64,000 bases of DNA from QHWT01 sp963755695 (GTDB lineage Bacteria > Acidobacteriota > Vicinamibacteria > Vicinamibacterales > 2-12-FULL-66-21), in assembly GCA_963755695.1 (NCBI GenBank), contig CAVWLB010000003.1:124001-188000 (forward strand), given 5' to 3'. The notes beneath the pieces were generated by a model that saw nothing but the letters and a program-made list of their open reading frames with translations, did no database searches and was not told where the DNA came from. The position numbers were made by a program, and so were the translations under genes. The number at the start of each line of letters is the position of its first letter. The first letter of the stretch is position 1. Positions 51,550 through 59,845 of the stretch are shown piece after piece.

Positions 51550-51822
51550 ATGAACAAACAAGAACTGATTGCGAAGATCGCGCAGGACACCGGGATCACC
51601 AAAACCAACGCGTCCGCCGCCGTGGACTCGTTCTTCGAGGGGATCACCAAGTCGCTCAAGAAAGGCCAGCCAATCACCTTCGTCGGGTTTGGCACGTTCA
51701 AGACCGCGCAGCGTAAGGCGCGCACCGCGCGCAACCCGCAGACGGGCGCCGCGATCAAGGTTCCGAAGCGCCGTGTCGTGCGCTTCAGCGCCGGCAAGGC
51801 GCTCAAGACCGCGCTCAACTAA
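51550..51822 (+). CDS. hup: HU-family DNA-binding protein
   Basis: 90 residues with the classical HU sequence: MNKQELIAKIAQDTGITKTNASAAVDSFFEGITKSLKKGQPITFVGFGTF, the arm RKARTARNPQTGAAIKVPKRRVVRFSAGKALKTALN. The nucleoid-associated protein bends and packages DNA as a dimer. It has its own promoter and a strong ribosome site. The following transporter gene starts 72 bases later on the same strand. Confidence 0.97.
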   Translation: MNKQELIAKIAQDTGITKTNASAAVDSFFEGITKSLKKGQPITFVGFGTFKTAQRKARTARNPQTGAAIKVPKRRVVRFSAGKALKTALN

Positions 51823-51893
51823 GCGTCCGCCGTCGGGCCGGACGTCCGATCGTCCGGCCCGGTGTAGCGAACCGGCCGTTTGCTCCCCACGCC

Positions 51894-52856
51894 GTGCGTG
51901 TCCTCCTCGAACGCGCGATTCGCGCCGCGGTACTCCTCTTTGGCGTCTCCCTCCTCAGTTTTTTCCTGCTCGAAGCGGCACCCGGAGACTTCTTCGACGA
52001 GCTGCGGCTGAATCGCCAGATCAATCCCGGAACCGTCGCGGCGCTGCGTGCGGAGTATGGGCTCGATCGACCGCCGCTCGTCCGCTACGGACGCTGGGTT
52101 CAATCGGCGCTGCACGGGCATTTCGGCTATTCCCTTCAGTACCGCGTGCCGGTCGAGCGAGTGCTCTGGGAACGGGCGGCCAACACGTTGCTGCTGACCG
52201 GCATCGCGCTGGCACTGGCCTGGCTCATCGCGCTCGGTGTGGGCCTCGCGACGGCGACGGCAAGCCGTCGATGGCCTGACCGGCTTGCCGGTGGCATTGC
52301 CGCGGCGATGCTGGCGCTTCCCGACGTGCTCATCACGCTGGTGCTGCTGTCGATTGCTGCCCATTCGGGATGGTTCCCCGCAGGCGGGATGTCCTCAATC
52401 GATGCACCACCCGGCCTCGAGAATGCCGCCGCGGATGTCGCGCGGCACCTGGTGGTGCCGGTCGCCATCCTGGTCATCTCGATCGCCCCCGGCTTGCTCC
52501 AGCATGTCCGTCATGCGCTCGCCGATGCGGTGCCGCGTCCACTGGCGGTGGCGTTGACGGCACGCGGGCTCCCCCGTCGCCGTGTGATCGTCCGACATGC
52601 GTTGCGGCTCGCTGCCGCTCCACTGGCGGCGCTCGGCGGGCTGTCCCTCGGCACGCTCCTCAGCGCATCGCTCCTGGTCGAGGCATTGGTCGGATGGCCC
52701 GGACTCGGCGCGCTGCTGCTGGAGGCGGTCACCGCGCGCGACGAATACGTCATCGTTGGCGCAACCATCGTGTCCACGCTGTTCCTGGTGTGCGGCAATG
52801 CGATTGGCGACGCCGTTCTTTACGCCACGGATCCACGCTCGCGGATCGCGCAATGA
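51894..52856 (+). CDS. Peptide/nickel-type ABC transporter permease (DppB-like)
   Basis: 320 residues from a GTG at 51894, six membrane segments. N-terminal MRVLLERAIRAAVLLFGVSLLSFFLLEAAPGDFFDELRLNRQINPGTVAALRAEYGLDRPPLVRYGRWVQSALHGHFGYSL matches DppB. The EAA loop is ALTARGLPRRRVIVRHALR; ends with VGWPGLGALLLEAVTARDEYVIVGATIV. Family imports oligopeptides, nickel or related solutes with energy from separate DppD/DppF ATPases, which are not in this window. Overlaps the next gene (ATGATG). Confidence 0.92.
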   Translation: MRVLLERAIRAAVLLFGVSLLSFFLLEAAPGDFFDELRLNRQINPGTVAALRAEYGLDRPPLVRYGRWVQSALHGHFGYSLQYRVPVERVLWERAANTLLLTGIALALAWLIALGVGLATATASRRWPDRLAGGIAAAMLALPDVLITLVLLSIAAHSGWFPAGGMSSIDAPPGLENAAADVARHLVVPVAILVISIAPGLLQHVRHALADAVPRPLAVALTARGLPRRRVIVRHALRLAAAPLAALGGLSLGTLLSASLLVEALVGWPGLGALLLEAVTARDEYVIVGATIVSTLFLVCGNAIGDAVLYATDPRSRIAQ

Positions 52857-53875
52857 TGCGCGCGCGAACGACGGTCCTGTTCGTCGCGCTTGCCGTCCAC
52901 GCGATCGTGTTCGCGGCGCCGTGGCTCGTTCCATACGATCCGGCCGCGCAGCAGCGGCTGCTCGCGTTTGCGCCGCCCAGCCGCTTTCACCTGGTCGACA
53001 CGAGGCGGCAATGGCATCTGCGGCCGTTTGTCTGCGCGATGGAGCCGTCGGCCGACGCACCGTTCCACTACGCGGAGGATTGTTCGAGAACCTATCCCGT
53101 CCGGTTCTTCCTCCGCCGGACGACATCGGTTGGATTCATCTCCCGCAGGACAATCCACCTCTTCGGCGTCGAGGAACCAGGGGAGATGTTCCTCTTCGGC
53201 ACCGATGAATTCGGCCGCGACGTTTTCTCGCGGGTGCTGGTCGGCGCGCGCATTTCGCTGGCGATGGCCGTTTCGGCCGTGTGCTTGTCGCTCGCGCTCG
53301 GGGTTCTGTTTGGATCGCTCGCCGGATATGCGGGTGGAGCGGTCGACGCGATCGTCTCGGGAGCCAGCGAGCTCGCGCTCGCGCTGCCCTGGCTGTACCT
53401 GCTGCTTGCGGTGCGTGCGGCAATGCCGCTGTCGCTCCCGCCGACCGAGGCGTTCGTCGTGATCATGGTCCTGCTGGGCGCAATCGGCTGGGCGCGTCCC
53501 GCGCGCCTCGTGCGGGCGGTGGTTGCCACCGCGAAAGCGAACGATTACGTCGCTGCTGCGGAAACCGCCGGGGCCTCCACGCCGCACGTCCTTCGGCGCC
53601 ATTTGCTGCCGCAGCTGCCCGTGGTCCTCGTGCCGTTGGCGCTGCAACTCGTGCCGCAGTTCATCCTCGGCGAGACGACGCTCTCGCTGTTCGGTCTGGG
53701 CGTCCCCGAACCGGCCCCCAGTTGGGGCACCCTGCTGGCGAGTGCGCAACGGCCACAGGTCCTGGTCGACACCTGGTGGCTGCTGGCGCCGGTCGCTGGA
53801 TTGGTCGGGGTTTGTGTTATGTACTACGCTCTGGCGCGGACGCTGCGACCGGAACACCTGGTTTCGCGCCCATAG
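52853..53875 (+). CDS. Peptide-type ABC transporter permease (DppC-like)
   Basis: 340 residues, ATG 52853 overlapping dppB. An N-terminal membrane helix, then an unusually long periplasmic insert (about residues 35-115, containing VCAMEPSADAPFHYAEDC). The DppC core follows: FLFGTDEFGRDVFSRVLVGARISLAMAVSAVCLSLALG, the EAA loop VAAAETAGASTPHVLRRHLLPQL and GETTLSLFGLGVPEPAPSWGTLLA. It forms the channel with DppB. The insert distinguishes it from textbook DppC and may contact the binding protein. Confidence 0.92.
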   Translation: MMRARTTVLFVALAVHAIVFAAPWLVPYDPAAQQRLLAFAPPSRFHLVDTRRQWHLRPFVCAMEPSADAPFHYAEDCSRTYPVRFFLRRTTSVGFISRRTIHLFGVEEPGEMFLFGTDEFGRDVFSRVLVGARISLAMAVSAVCLSLALGVLFGSLAGYAGGAVDAIVSGASELALALPWLYLLLAVRAAMPLSLPPTEAFVVIMVLLGAIGWARPARLVRAVVATAKANDYVAAAETAGASTPHVLRRHLLPQLPVVLVPLALQLVPQFILGETTLSLFGLGVPEPAPSWGTLLASAQRPQVLVDTWWLLAPVAGLVGVCVMYYALARTLRPEHLVSRP

Positions 53876-53887
53876 AGACAACAGGCG

Positions 53888-55633
53888 ATGTCGGTTTCCA
53901 CGGGTGCGTCGCGCACTTCAGTGGTGCGCGCTGGGAGTGCCGCCCTGTGTCTTGTCGTGTGTCTGGCCACCGTCGTGGCTCAACGCGGGGCCGAGCCCGC
54001 CGGCCGCACCCGCGGTGGCCAGCTGGTCATCGCGGAGCGCACGGCGCCGAGCACGTTCAACCCCGTCCTCGCTACCGACGCGCCGACCCGCGCCGTCCTG
54101 GATCGCCTCTTCGCGGACCTGATCCACATCAATCGCTGGACGCTCAAGACGGAGCCGGCGCTCGCCTCGTCGTGGTCTGTCTCGAAGGATGGCCTCCAGT
54201 ACACCCTCAATCTCCGGCCGGACCTGAAGTTCTCCGATGGGCATCCGTTCACCGCTGAGGACGTGGTGTTTTCGTTCAAGGTATACCTCGATGAATCGGT
54301 GCACGCGCCGCAACGCGACCTGCTTCTCGTCGGCGGCAAGCCAATCGAGGTCACGGCGAAGGACGACCAGACGGTGATCGTGCGACTGGCGGAGCCGTAT
54401 GCGGTGGCGGATCGGCTGTTCGATGGCTTTGCGATGCTGCCGAAGCATCTGCTGTCGGACGCGTTCGCGAACGGAGCCCTGGCACGTTCGTGGGGGATAG
54501 ATACGCCTCCGCAGTCGATCGTCGGCATGGGCCCTTTCCGTCTCCGCGAGCACGTTCCCGGTCAGCGGATCGTCCTGGAACGCAACCCGTACTTCTGGCG
54601 GAAAGACGACGAGGGCGCCTCGATGCCGTATCTGGATCGGCTGGTCTTCATTACCGTGCCCAGCTCCGATACGGAGTTTCTCCGCTTCAAGGCCGGCGAC
54701 ATCGACGTCATGAGCCGGATGTCGCCGGAGCAATTCACTGCTCTGTCGTCGGCGACTGGCTATCGAACCGTCGATGCCGGTCCGAGTCTCGAATACAACT
54801 TCCTCTTCTTCAATTTGAACGACGTGAATGCGGCGTCGCTGCCGGCGGTGGCGAAAAAGCAACGATGGTTCCGTCTGGACGCGTTCCGGCACGCGATTTC
54901 AGCGGCGATCGATCGCAAGGCGCTCGTCTCGCTCGTGTACCGCGGCCGGGGCGAGCCGCTGTGGGGCCCGGTAACCCGGGCCAATGCTGCCTGGTACAAC
55001 AGCGCGCTGCCGCGCCCGGAACGCTCCCTGGATCGCGCACGGTCGCTGCTCAAGGACGCGGGATTCTCCTGGCGTGACGACGGCGCGCTCGCGGATCGCG
55101 ACGGGTCCACCGTGGAGTTCTCGGTCCTGGTCCAGGCCACCAGCGCCCCGCGCGGACAGATGGCCACGATCATTCAGAACGACCTGGCGCAACTCGGAAT
55201 CCGGGTCACGATCGTGCCCCTCGATTCACGCGCGGTTCTCGACCGGGTTCAGAACACCCGCGACTATGAGGCCTGTCTTCTCGGCCTTGGCGGAGGGGAT
55301 GCCGATCCCAACACGGACATGAGCGTGTGGCTCTCGAGCGGCGAGCATCACTTCTGGAACCCGTCGGCGGCCAAGCCCGCGACCACCTGGGAGCGTCAAA
55401 TCGACTCGCTGATGCGCCAGCAAATCAGCGTCCGATCCTCCAGCGAGCGCAAACGCCTCTTCGACCGTGTGCAGGCGCTCCTCGCCGAGCACGAACCAAT
55501 GATCTTCCTTGCGAGTCCCGACATCCTGGCGGGGGCACAGGCCGGGCTGGCTAACTTCAAGCCGGGACTGATTCCTCACTACACGCTGTGGAACGTCGAG
55601 GAGCTGTACTGGCGGCAGGCGCCGGGCCGTTGA
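53888..55633 (+). CDS. Peptide-binding extracytoplasmic protein of the ABC transporter
   Basis: 581 residues, signal peptide (VVRAGSAALCLVVCLATVVAQ), then the SBP_bac_5 family fold: GGQLVIAERTAPSTFNPVLATDAPTRAVLDRLFADL, SWSVSKDGLQYTLNLRPDLKFSDGHPFTAEDVVFSFKVYLDE, GPFRLREHVPGQRIVLERNPYFW and DRKALVSLVYRGRGEPLWGPVT. Large size is normal for DppA/OppA-type proteins. It would capture a peptide in the periplasm. Twelve bases after dppC. Its TGA shares an A with the ATG of the sigma gene (TGATG), so translation is coupled to the sigma/CHAT genes. Confidence 0.92.
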   Translation: MSVSTGASRTSVVRAGSAALCLVVCLATVVAQRGAEPAGRTRGGQLVIAERTAPSTFNPVLATDAPTRAVLDRLFADLIHINRWTLKTEPALASSWSVSKDGLQYTLNLRPDLKFSDGHPFTAEDVVFSFKVYLDESVHAPQRDLLLVGGKPIEVTAKDDQTVIVRLAEPYAVADRLFDGFAMLPKHLLSDAFANGALARSWGIDTPPQSIVGMGPFRLREHVPGQRIVLERNPYFWRKDDEGASMPYLDRLVFITVPSSDTEFLRFKAGDIDVMSRMSPEQFTALSSATGYRTVDAGPSLEYNFLFFNLNDVNAASLPAVAKKQRWFRLDAFRHAISAAIDRKALVSLVYRGRGEPLWGPVTRANAAWYNSALPRPERSLDRARSLLKDAGFSWRDDGALADRDGSTVEFSVLVQATSAPRGQMATIIQNDLAQLGIRVTIVPLDSRAVLDRVQNTRDYEACLLGLGGGDADPNTDMSVWLSSGEHHFWNPSAAKPATTWERQIDSLMRQQISVRSSSERKRLFDRVQALLAEHEPMIFLASPDILAGAQAGLANFKPGLIPHYTLWNVEELYWRQAPGR

Positions 55634-56238
55634 TGGCAGCACGAATCACGGTGGTGCAACGGCGGCCTGAACGCGAGGAGTGGGACGACGGACGGCTGGT
55701 CCAGGCGTGTCGCGAAGGCGATCAGGAGGCTTGGTCCGTCCTGATTCAGCGCTACCGCCGGCTCATTTATTCCATCCCCGCACGGTATGGCGCCCAGCCC
55801 GCCGATGCCTCGGACATCTTCCAGGCGGTGTGCCTCGAGTTGTACGCGGAGCTTCCGCGTCTGCGCAAGGTCGAGAGCCTTCGATCATGGCTGATCTCGG
55901 TCACCGCTCATCAGGCGTTCCACTGGAAGCAGCGCGTGCGCAAGCGGGCGACCCGCGAGGGCGCTGAGATCGAGGCGGACACGTCGCGGGCCGACGATCC
56001 GATACCGCCGCAACTTCTCGAAGCCGCGGAACGCGAGCAGGTGCTCCGCGACGCGATCCGGGGGCTTCCGCCGCGATGCCGCGAGATGATCCGGCTGCTC
56101 TTCTACGAGGAGCCGCCGCTCCCCTATGCCGACGTGGCGCGCCGTCTGGGTCTCGCGACCGGGTCCATCGGCTTCATTCGCGGACGCTGCCTGAAGAAGC
56201 TCGAGCGCTTGCTCGGCAGCGCGGGATTTGGCACGTGA
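55633..56238 (+). CDS. ECF-like RNA polymerase sigma factor
   Basis: 201 residues. Sigma region 2: LVQACREGDQEAWSVLIQRYRRLIYSIPARYGAQPADASDIFQAVCLELYAELPRLRKVESLRSWLISVTAHQAFHWKQR. Region 4: LRDAIRGLPPRCREMIRLLFYEEPPLPYADVARRLGLATGSIGFIRGRCLKKLERLL with helix-turn-helix. The DNA-binding recognition helix is complete. The start overlaps the peptide-binding gene stop (TGATG), and its stop overlaps the CHAT gene start (GTGA), which indicates co-regulation. A sigma factor encoded with a CHAT/TPR protein suggests that the CHAT protein controls it or is its effector. Confidence 0.9.
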   Translation: MAARITVVQRRPEREEWDDGRLVQACREGDQEAWSVLIQRYRRLIYSIPARYGAQPADASDIFQAVCLELYAELPRLRKVESLRSWLISVTAHQAFHWKQRVRKRATREGAEIEADTSRADDPIPPQLLEAAEREQVLRDAIRGLPPRCREMIRLLFYEEPPLPYADVARRLGLATGSIGFIRGRCLKKLERLLGSAGFGT

Positions 56239-59096
56239 CCCACGCGGATCGACTCATCGAGCTGCTCGCGAAGACAGCCGACGCGGAGCTGCGACGCCGT
56301 GCGCTCGATCGATCGAAGGTGCGGTGTGACGTGTCGCTGCTGGAGCGGATCACCGATCTCGTCCCGATCCGCGGCCGCGTCGACCTTCAGCAGGCACAAC
56401 GGCTTGCCGAATCCGCCGAGTGGATCGCCGCCTCGATCGGCAGCGACCATGCGGCCGGCCGATCATTGCGGGCGATGGGGCACGTCTTCCTGCTCGAGGG
56501 ACGTTCCGACGCCGCGGTCGTCGCGTATCAAGCGGCGATCGCACGCTTTCGCAAGGCCCGCAAGCCGCTCGAAGAAGCCATCACGCGCAGCGGCGGCCTG
56601 CAGGCGCTGATCTATGTGGGCCGGTATGCGACGGCGCAGTCGTGGGCGCGACAGGCGCGGACGATCTTCGAGCGGGCCGGCGATCGGCTCCGTCTGGCAC
56701 GCCTCGATACCAACCTGGCCAACGTCCTGTATCGGCAGGATCGATTCGACGAAGCGCTGGCGCTGTACCGGCGCGCGCACCGCACGCTGGCGCGCGTCGG
56801 CGCGCCGAATGACGTGGCGATTGCGCTGCGCAACCTCGCGGTCTGCCTGATCAGCCTCAATCACTTCGATCAGGCGCTGGCCACCTACCAGCAGGCGCGG
56901 CGCTACAGTGAAAGACACACGCTTCCGCTGCTCGTCGCCGAAGCGGACTACAACATCGCGTACCTCTACTACCTCCGCGGCGAGTACTCGCGTGCGATTG
57001 AGCTGTACGAAGCGACGCGGCGCCGATGCGCGCGCCTCGGCGATCGCTACCACCAAGCCCTCTGCGATCTCGATCAGTCTGAGCTGTCGCTCGAGCTCAA
57101 TCTGACTGAAGACGGTGCGCGCATGGGGCGTCAGGCGTTCTCGCGCTTCGACGAGCTCGGAATGCATTACGAGGCCGCGAAGGCGCTCACCTGGCTGGCC
57201 ATCGCCGCGACGCAGACGGGAGAACGGGAGGCCGCGCTGCATAACTTCGCGCACGCGCGTCAGCGCTTCCGGCGCGAGCAAAACCGGCCGTGGCTGGCGC
57301 TGCTCGACCTCTACCAGGCGATCGTGCTGCTCGACGACGACCGGCTGCAGGAGGCGCGCGAGCTCGCGGAAGCGGCGCAGCTGGTGTTTCTCGAGACCGG
57401 CCTGATGGCCAAGGCGGCGCTCGCCGAGCTGGTACTCGCCCGAGTGGCACTACGTGGAGGCGACTCGGTCGGCGCCGGCCGCTGGTGTCATGCGGCGCTC
57501 GAGCGGCTGGCTACGACCCAGGCGCCGGCATTGCGATTTCAGGCGAGCTTCGTGCTCGGCCAGATTGCCGAATCGATGGGTCGCGCGGATGCGGCGGCCG
57601 ACGCGTACCTCGATGCCCATGCCTGGCTCGAGAGCATTCGTACGGATCTGCGCGCCGACGAGATCAAGATTGCCTTCCTCAAAGACAAACTGGTCGTCTA
57701 CGAAAGCCTGGTGGCGTTCGCGCTTGCCGGCGGTCCGAGAGTGAGCCGGGCGGGGGCGTTCGCGTTCATCGAGCAGGCGAAATCCCGCAGCCTCGCCGAT
57801 CTGATCGCATTCCGCGCCCACGCCATGTCCGCTCGCACTGCCGGCACGCGGGTGCCCATCCGGCGGCTTCATCAACTTCGCGAGTCCTTGAACTGGTGCT
57901 ATCGCGAGATCGACATCCGCGAGTTGAGCGCAGACCAGCCGCGGACGCGCGTCGAGTCGCTGCGCGCGCGGGCGCGGCAGCTCGAAAACGAGGTCGCGCG
58001 TGCCCTGACTCAAATCCGGACGGGAGACACAGAATATGCTGCCCTTCAGAACGCTGGCACGGTCGATCTGGCGGCGGTGCAGGCGTCACTGGCCGCCGAC
58101 GAAATCATCGTCGAGTATTACGCGGCGCGGGGCGTGCTGTGTGCGTGTCTGATCGGTCCGCACTCCTTCGACATCGTCCCGCTCGGAGACCTTGACCCGA
58201 TTCGAGAGCATGCGCAACTCCTGCAGTTTCAGCTGTCGAAGTTCCGGCTGGGCGCAGAGTATCAGCGACAGTTCGCCGCGACGATCGAAGCGGCCACGAC
58301 CGCACATCTTCAGGCGCTGTTCCAACGATTGATCGCGCCGGTGCGCGATCGGTTGGACGGACGCTCGCTGATCATCGTGCCGCACGGGTTCCTGCACTAC
58401 GTTCCGTTTCACGCGCTGCATCATGGCACTGGATACCTGATCGACGCGGCGCCGATCTGTTATGCCCCGAGCGCCAGCGTACTGCAGCTCTGTCGAGAGA
58501 AGCGTGGCGCCGTGCGGCATACATCGCTGGTCCTGGGTGTGGCGGACGAAGCCACGCCATTCATCGACGACGAGGTGGACGCGGTCGCCGCCGCACTGCC
58601 CCGGGCGCGCGTCTTCAAAGGACGGCGGGCCACCGTGGCACGCCTCCAGAGCGAGGCGCCGCGAAGCGGGGTCATCCACATCGCGACACATGCGGCGTTT
58701 CGGGTGGACAATCCGATGTTCTCGGCGATCCAGCTGGGAGACGCCCCACTGAGCCTGTTCGACCTGTACGACCTGAGGATCTCGGCCGAACTCGTGACCC
58801 TGAGCGGGTGTGGCACCGGGCTGAACGCCCTGATTGGCGGCGACGAGCTGCTCGGACTGGTCCGGGGGTGGCTCTACGCCGGGGCCCAGTCCGTACTCGT
58901 CTCACTCTGGGATGTCAACGATCGCAGCACGGCGAGCCTGATGGGCCGCTTTTACGAGCGCCTTCGCCAGACGCCGGATCGGGCGGCGGCGCTCAGGGAT
59001 GCGATGCTGGCGACGCGCGAGGAGGACCCGCATCCCTATCACTGGGCGCCATTTGTGCTGATCGGAGCCCGCGAGCGGCGACCGAGCGTCAATTAG
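56235..59096 (+). CDS. TPR-CHAT caspase-like protein
   Basis: 953 residues from a GTG at 56235 that overlaps the sigma stop. Residues about 90-480 are alpha-helical TPR repeats (LANVLYRQDRFDEALALYRRAHRTL, NIAYLYYLRGEYSRAIELYEATRRRC, YQAIVLLDDDRLQEARELAEAAQLVF). The C-terminal third (about 640-953) is a CHAT domain, a caspase-HetF-like cysteine protease fold, with catalytic His819 in IHIATHAAF and Cys859 in TLSGCGTG, 40 residues apart as usual. No signal peptide or membrane segment, so cytoplasmic. TPRs probably bind a partner or peptide and switch on the protease. Clean frame. Confidence 0.92.
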   Translation: MTHADRLIELLAKTADAELRRRALDRSKVRCDVSLLERITDLVPIRGRVDLQQAQRLAESAEWIAASIGSDHAAGRSLRAMGHVFLLEGRSDAAVVAYQAAIARFRKARKPLEEAITRSGGLQALIYVGRYATAQSWARQARTIFERAGDRLRLARLDTNLANVLYRQDRFDEALALYRRAHRTLARVGAPNDVAIALRNLAVCLISLNHFDQALATYQQARRYSERHTLPLLVAEADYNIAYLYYLRGEYSRAIELYEATRRRCARLGDRYHQALCDLDQSELSLELNLTEDGARMGRQAFSRFDELGMHYEAAKALTWLAIAATQTGEREAALHNFAHARQRFRREQNRPWLALLDLYQAIVLLDDDRLQEARELAEAAQLVFLETGLMAKAALAELVLARVALRGGDSVGAGRWCHAALERLATTQAPALRFQASFVLGQIAESMGRADAAADAYLDAHAWLESIRTDLRADEIKIAFLKDKLVVYESLVAFALAGGPRVSRAGAFAFIEQAKSRSLADLIAFRAHAMSARTAGTRVPIRRLHQLRESLNWCYREIDIRELSADQPRTRVESLRARARQLENEVARALTQIRTGDTEYAALQNAGTVDLAAVQASLAADEIIVEYYAARGVLCACLIGPHSFDIVPLGDLDPIREHAQLLQFQLSKFRLGAEYQRQFAATIEAATTAHLQALFQRLIAPVRDRLDGRSLIIVPHGFLHYVPFHALHHGTGYLIDAAPICYAPSASVLQLCREKRGAVRHTSLVLGVADEATPFIDDEVDAVAAALPRARVFKGRRATVARLQSEAPRSGVIHIATHAAFRVDNPMFSAIQLGDAPLSLFDLYDLRISAELVTLSGCGTGLNALIGGDELLGLVRGWLYAGAQSVLVSLWDVNDRSTASLMGRFYERLRQTPDRAAALRDAMLATREEDPHPYHWAPFVLIGARERRPSVN

Positions 59097-59107
59097 TTTT
59101 CGCCCCG

Positions 59108-59137
59108 CCCTATATCTTTCGATCAACTCGAATCCCC
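59108..59137 (+). promoter_or_regulatory. Copy 1 of a 30-bp intergenic element
   Basis: CCCTATATCTTTCGATCAAC followed by TCGAATCCCC, 36 bases before the zinc-finger gene start. It matches 24 of 30 bases with the element at 61319-61348. The shared core is TATATnTTTCGATCnACnCGAA. A promoter or operator for the local sigma factor is a possible reading; not proven. Confidence 0.5.
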
Positions 59138-59173
59138 TCATGCACGAGCGTCACAAACCCCAAGGCTATAGGA

Positions 59174-59845
59174 ATGAGTCCATTGGTTAATCATCTGACT
59201 GCGACAGATGCGGCCGATCTGGCGCGGGGTGTGTCTGCCCCGGCCGCACGCCGGAGGATGGAACGGCACCTGGCGTCGGGCTGTGCGCGGTGTCTGCGCA
59301 CGGCGGAGAGATACCGCAAGATCGCGTCGACGGCGCGTGAAGAACGGCAGTGGGATCCTCCGGCCGAAGTTCTCAATCGTGCGACTGAGATATTCACAAT
59401 TCCCAAACGGCGAGTCGAACCACTGACGCGTCGTCTTCTGCCGAGACTGATTTTCGACAGTCTCCGGCAGCCATTACCCGCGGGGGTCCGCGCGAGCCAC
59501 AGTCTCACCCGTCACGTTCTCTACCGCGCGGGTGACTTCTTCATCGATCTGCGCATCGACCGCGAACACGGCGCGCCGCGCGCGTCGATCGTCGGACAGG
59601 TCGCGCCGCGCACCGCTGCCAAAGCGGCGACTGCGGCGAAGACGGTATCGGTCTTGCTGCTCGATCGCCGATGCATCGTGGCGCAGCCGCCAGTGAATGC
59701 ATTCGGCGAATTCCATTTCGATTACGACGCACACGCAAAAGTGCGGCTGCGCATTTTACTTGGCGAGAAAGCGGGCCTCGATCTGTCGCTGTCGCGACTG
59801 CTCGGGACGACTTCGAATCATGAAAATGCCGGACGTGAAACGTAA
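59174..59845 (+). CDS. Cytoplasmic zinc-finger (anti-sigma-like) protein with beta domain
   Basis: 223 residues. Near the N-terminus MERHLASGCARCLR gives a His-x4-Cys-x2-Cys cluster like the ZAS zinc motif of anti-sigma factors (one residue longer than usual). A helical region follows, then from about residue 110 a beta-rich domain (RHVLYRAGDFFIDLRIDREHGAPRASIVGQV; VSVLLLDRRCIVAQPPVNAFGEFHFDYDAHAKVRLRILLG) that resembles transthyretin-like or carboxypeptidase-regulatory folds. No membrane helix. Its place behind the sigma factor and CHAT genes suggests it binds the sigma factor or the CHAT protein; inferred only. ATG 59174 with GGAAT upstream. Confidence 0.7.
   Translation: MSPLVNHLTATDAADLARGVSAPAARRRMERHLASGCARCLRTAERYRKIASTAREERQWDPPAEVLNRATEIFTIPKRRVEPLTRRLLPRLIFDSLRQPLPAGVRASHSLTRHVLYRAGDFFIDLRIDREHGAPRASIVGQVAPRTAAKAATAAKTVSVLLLDRRCIVAQPPVNAFGEFHFDYDAHAKVRLRILLGEKAGLDLSLSRLLGTTSNHENAGRET

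Noticed and set aside
56235..59096. CHAT protein as a CRISPR type III-E (Craspase) partner
   Set aside because: There is no Cas7-11 or CRISPR array nearby; the TPR-CHAT partner here is encoded with a sigma factor.
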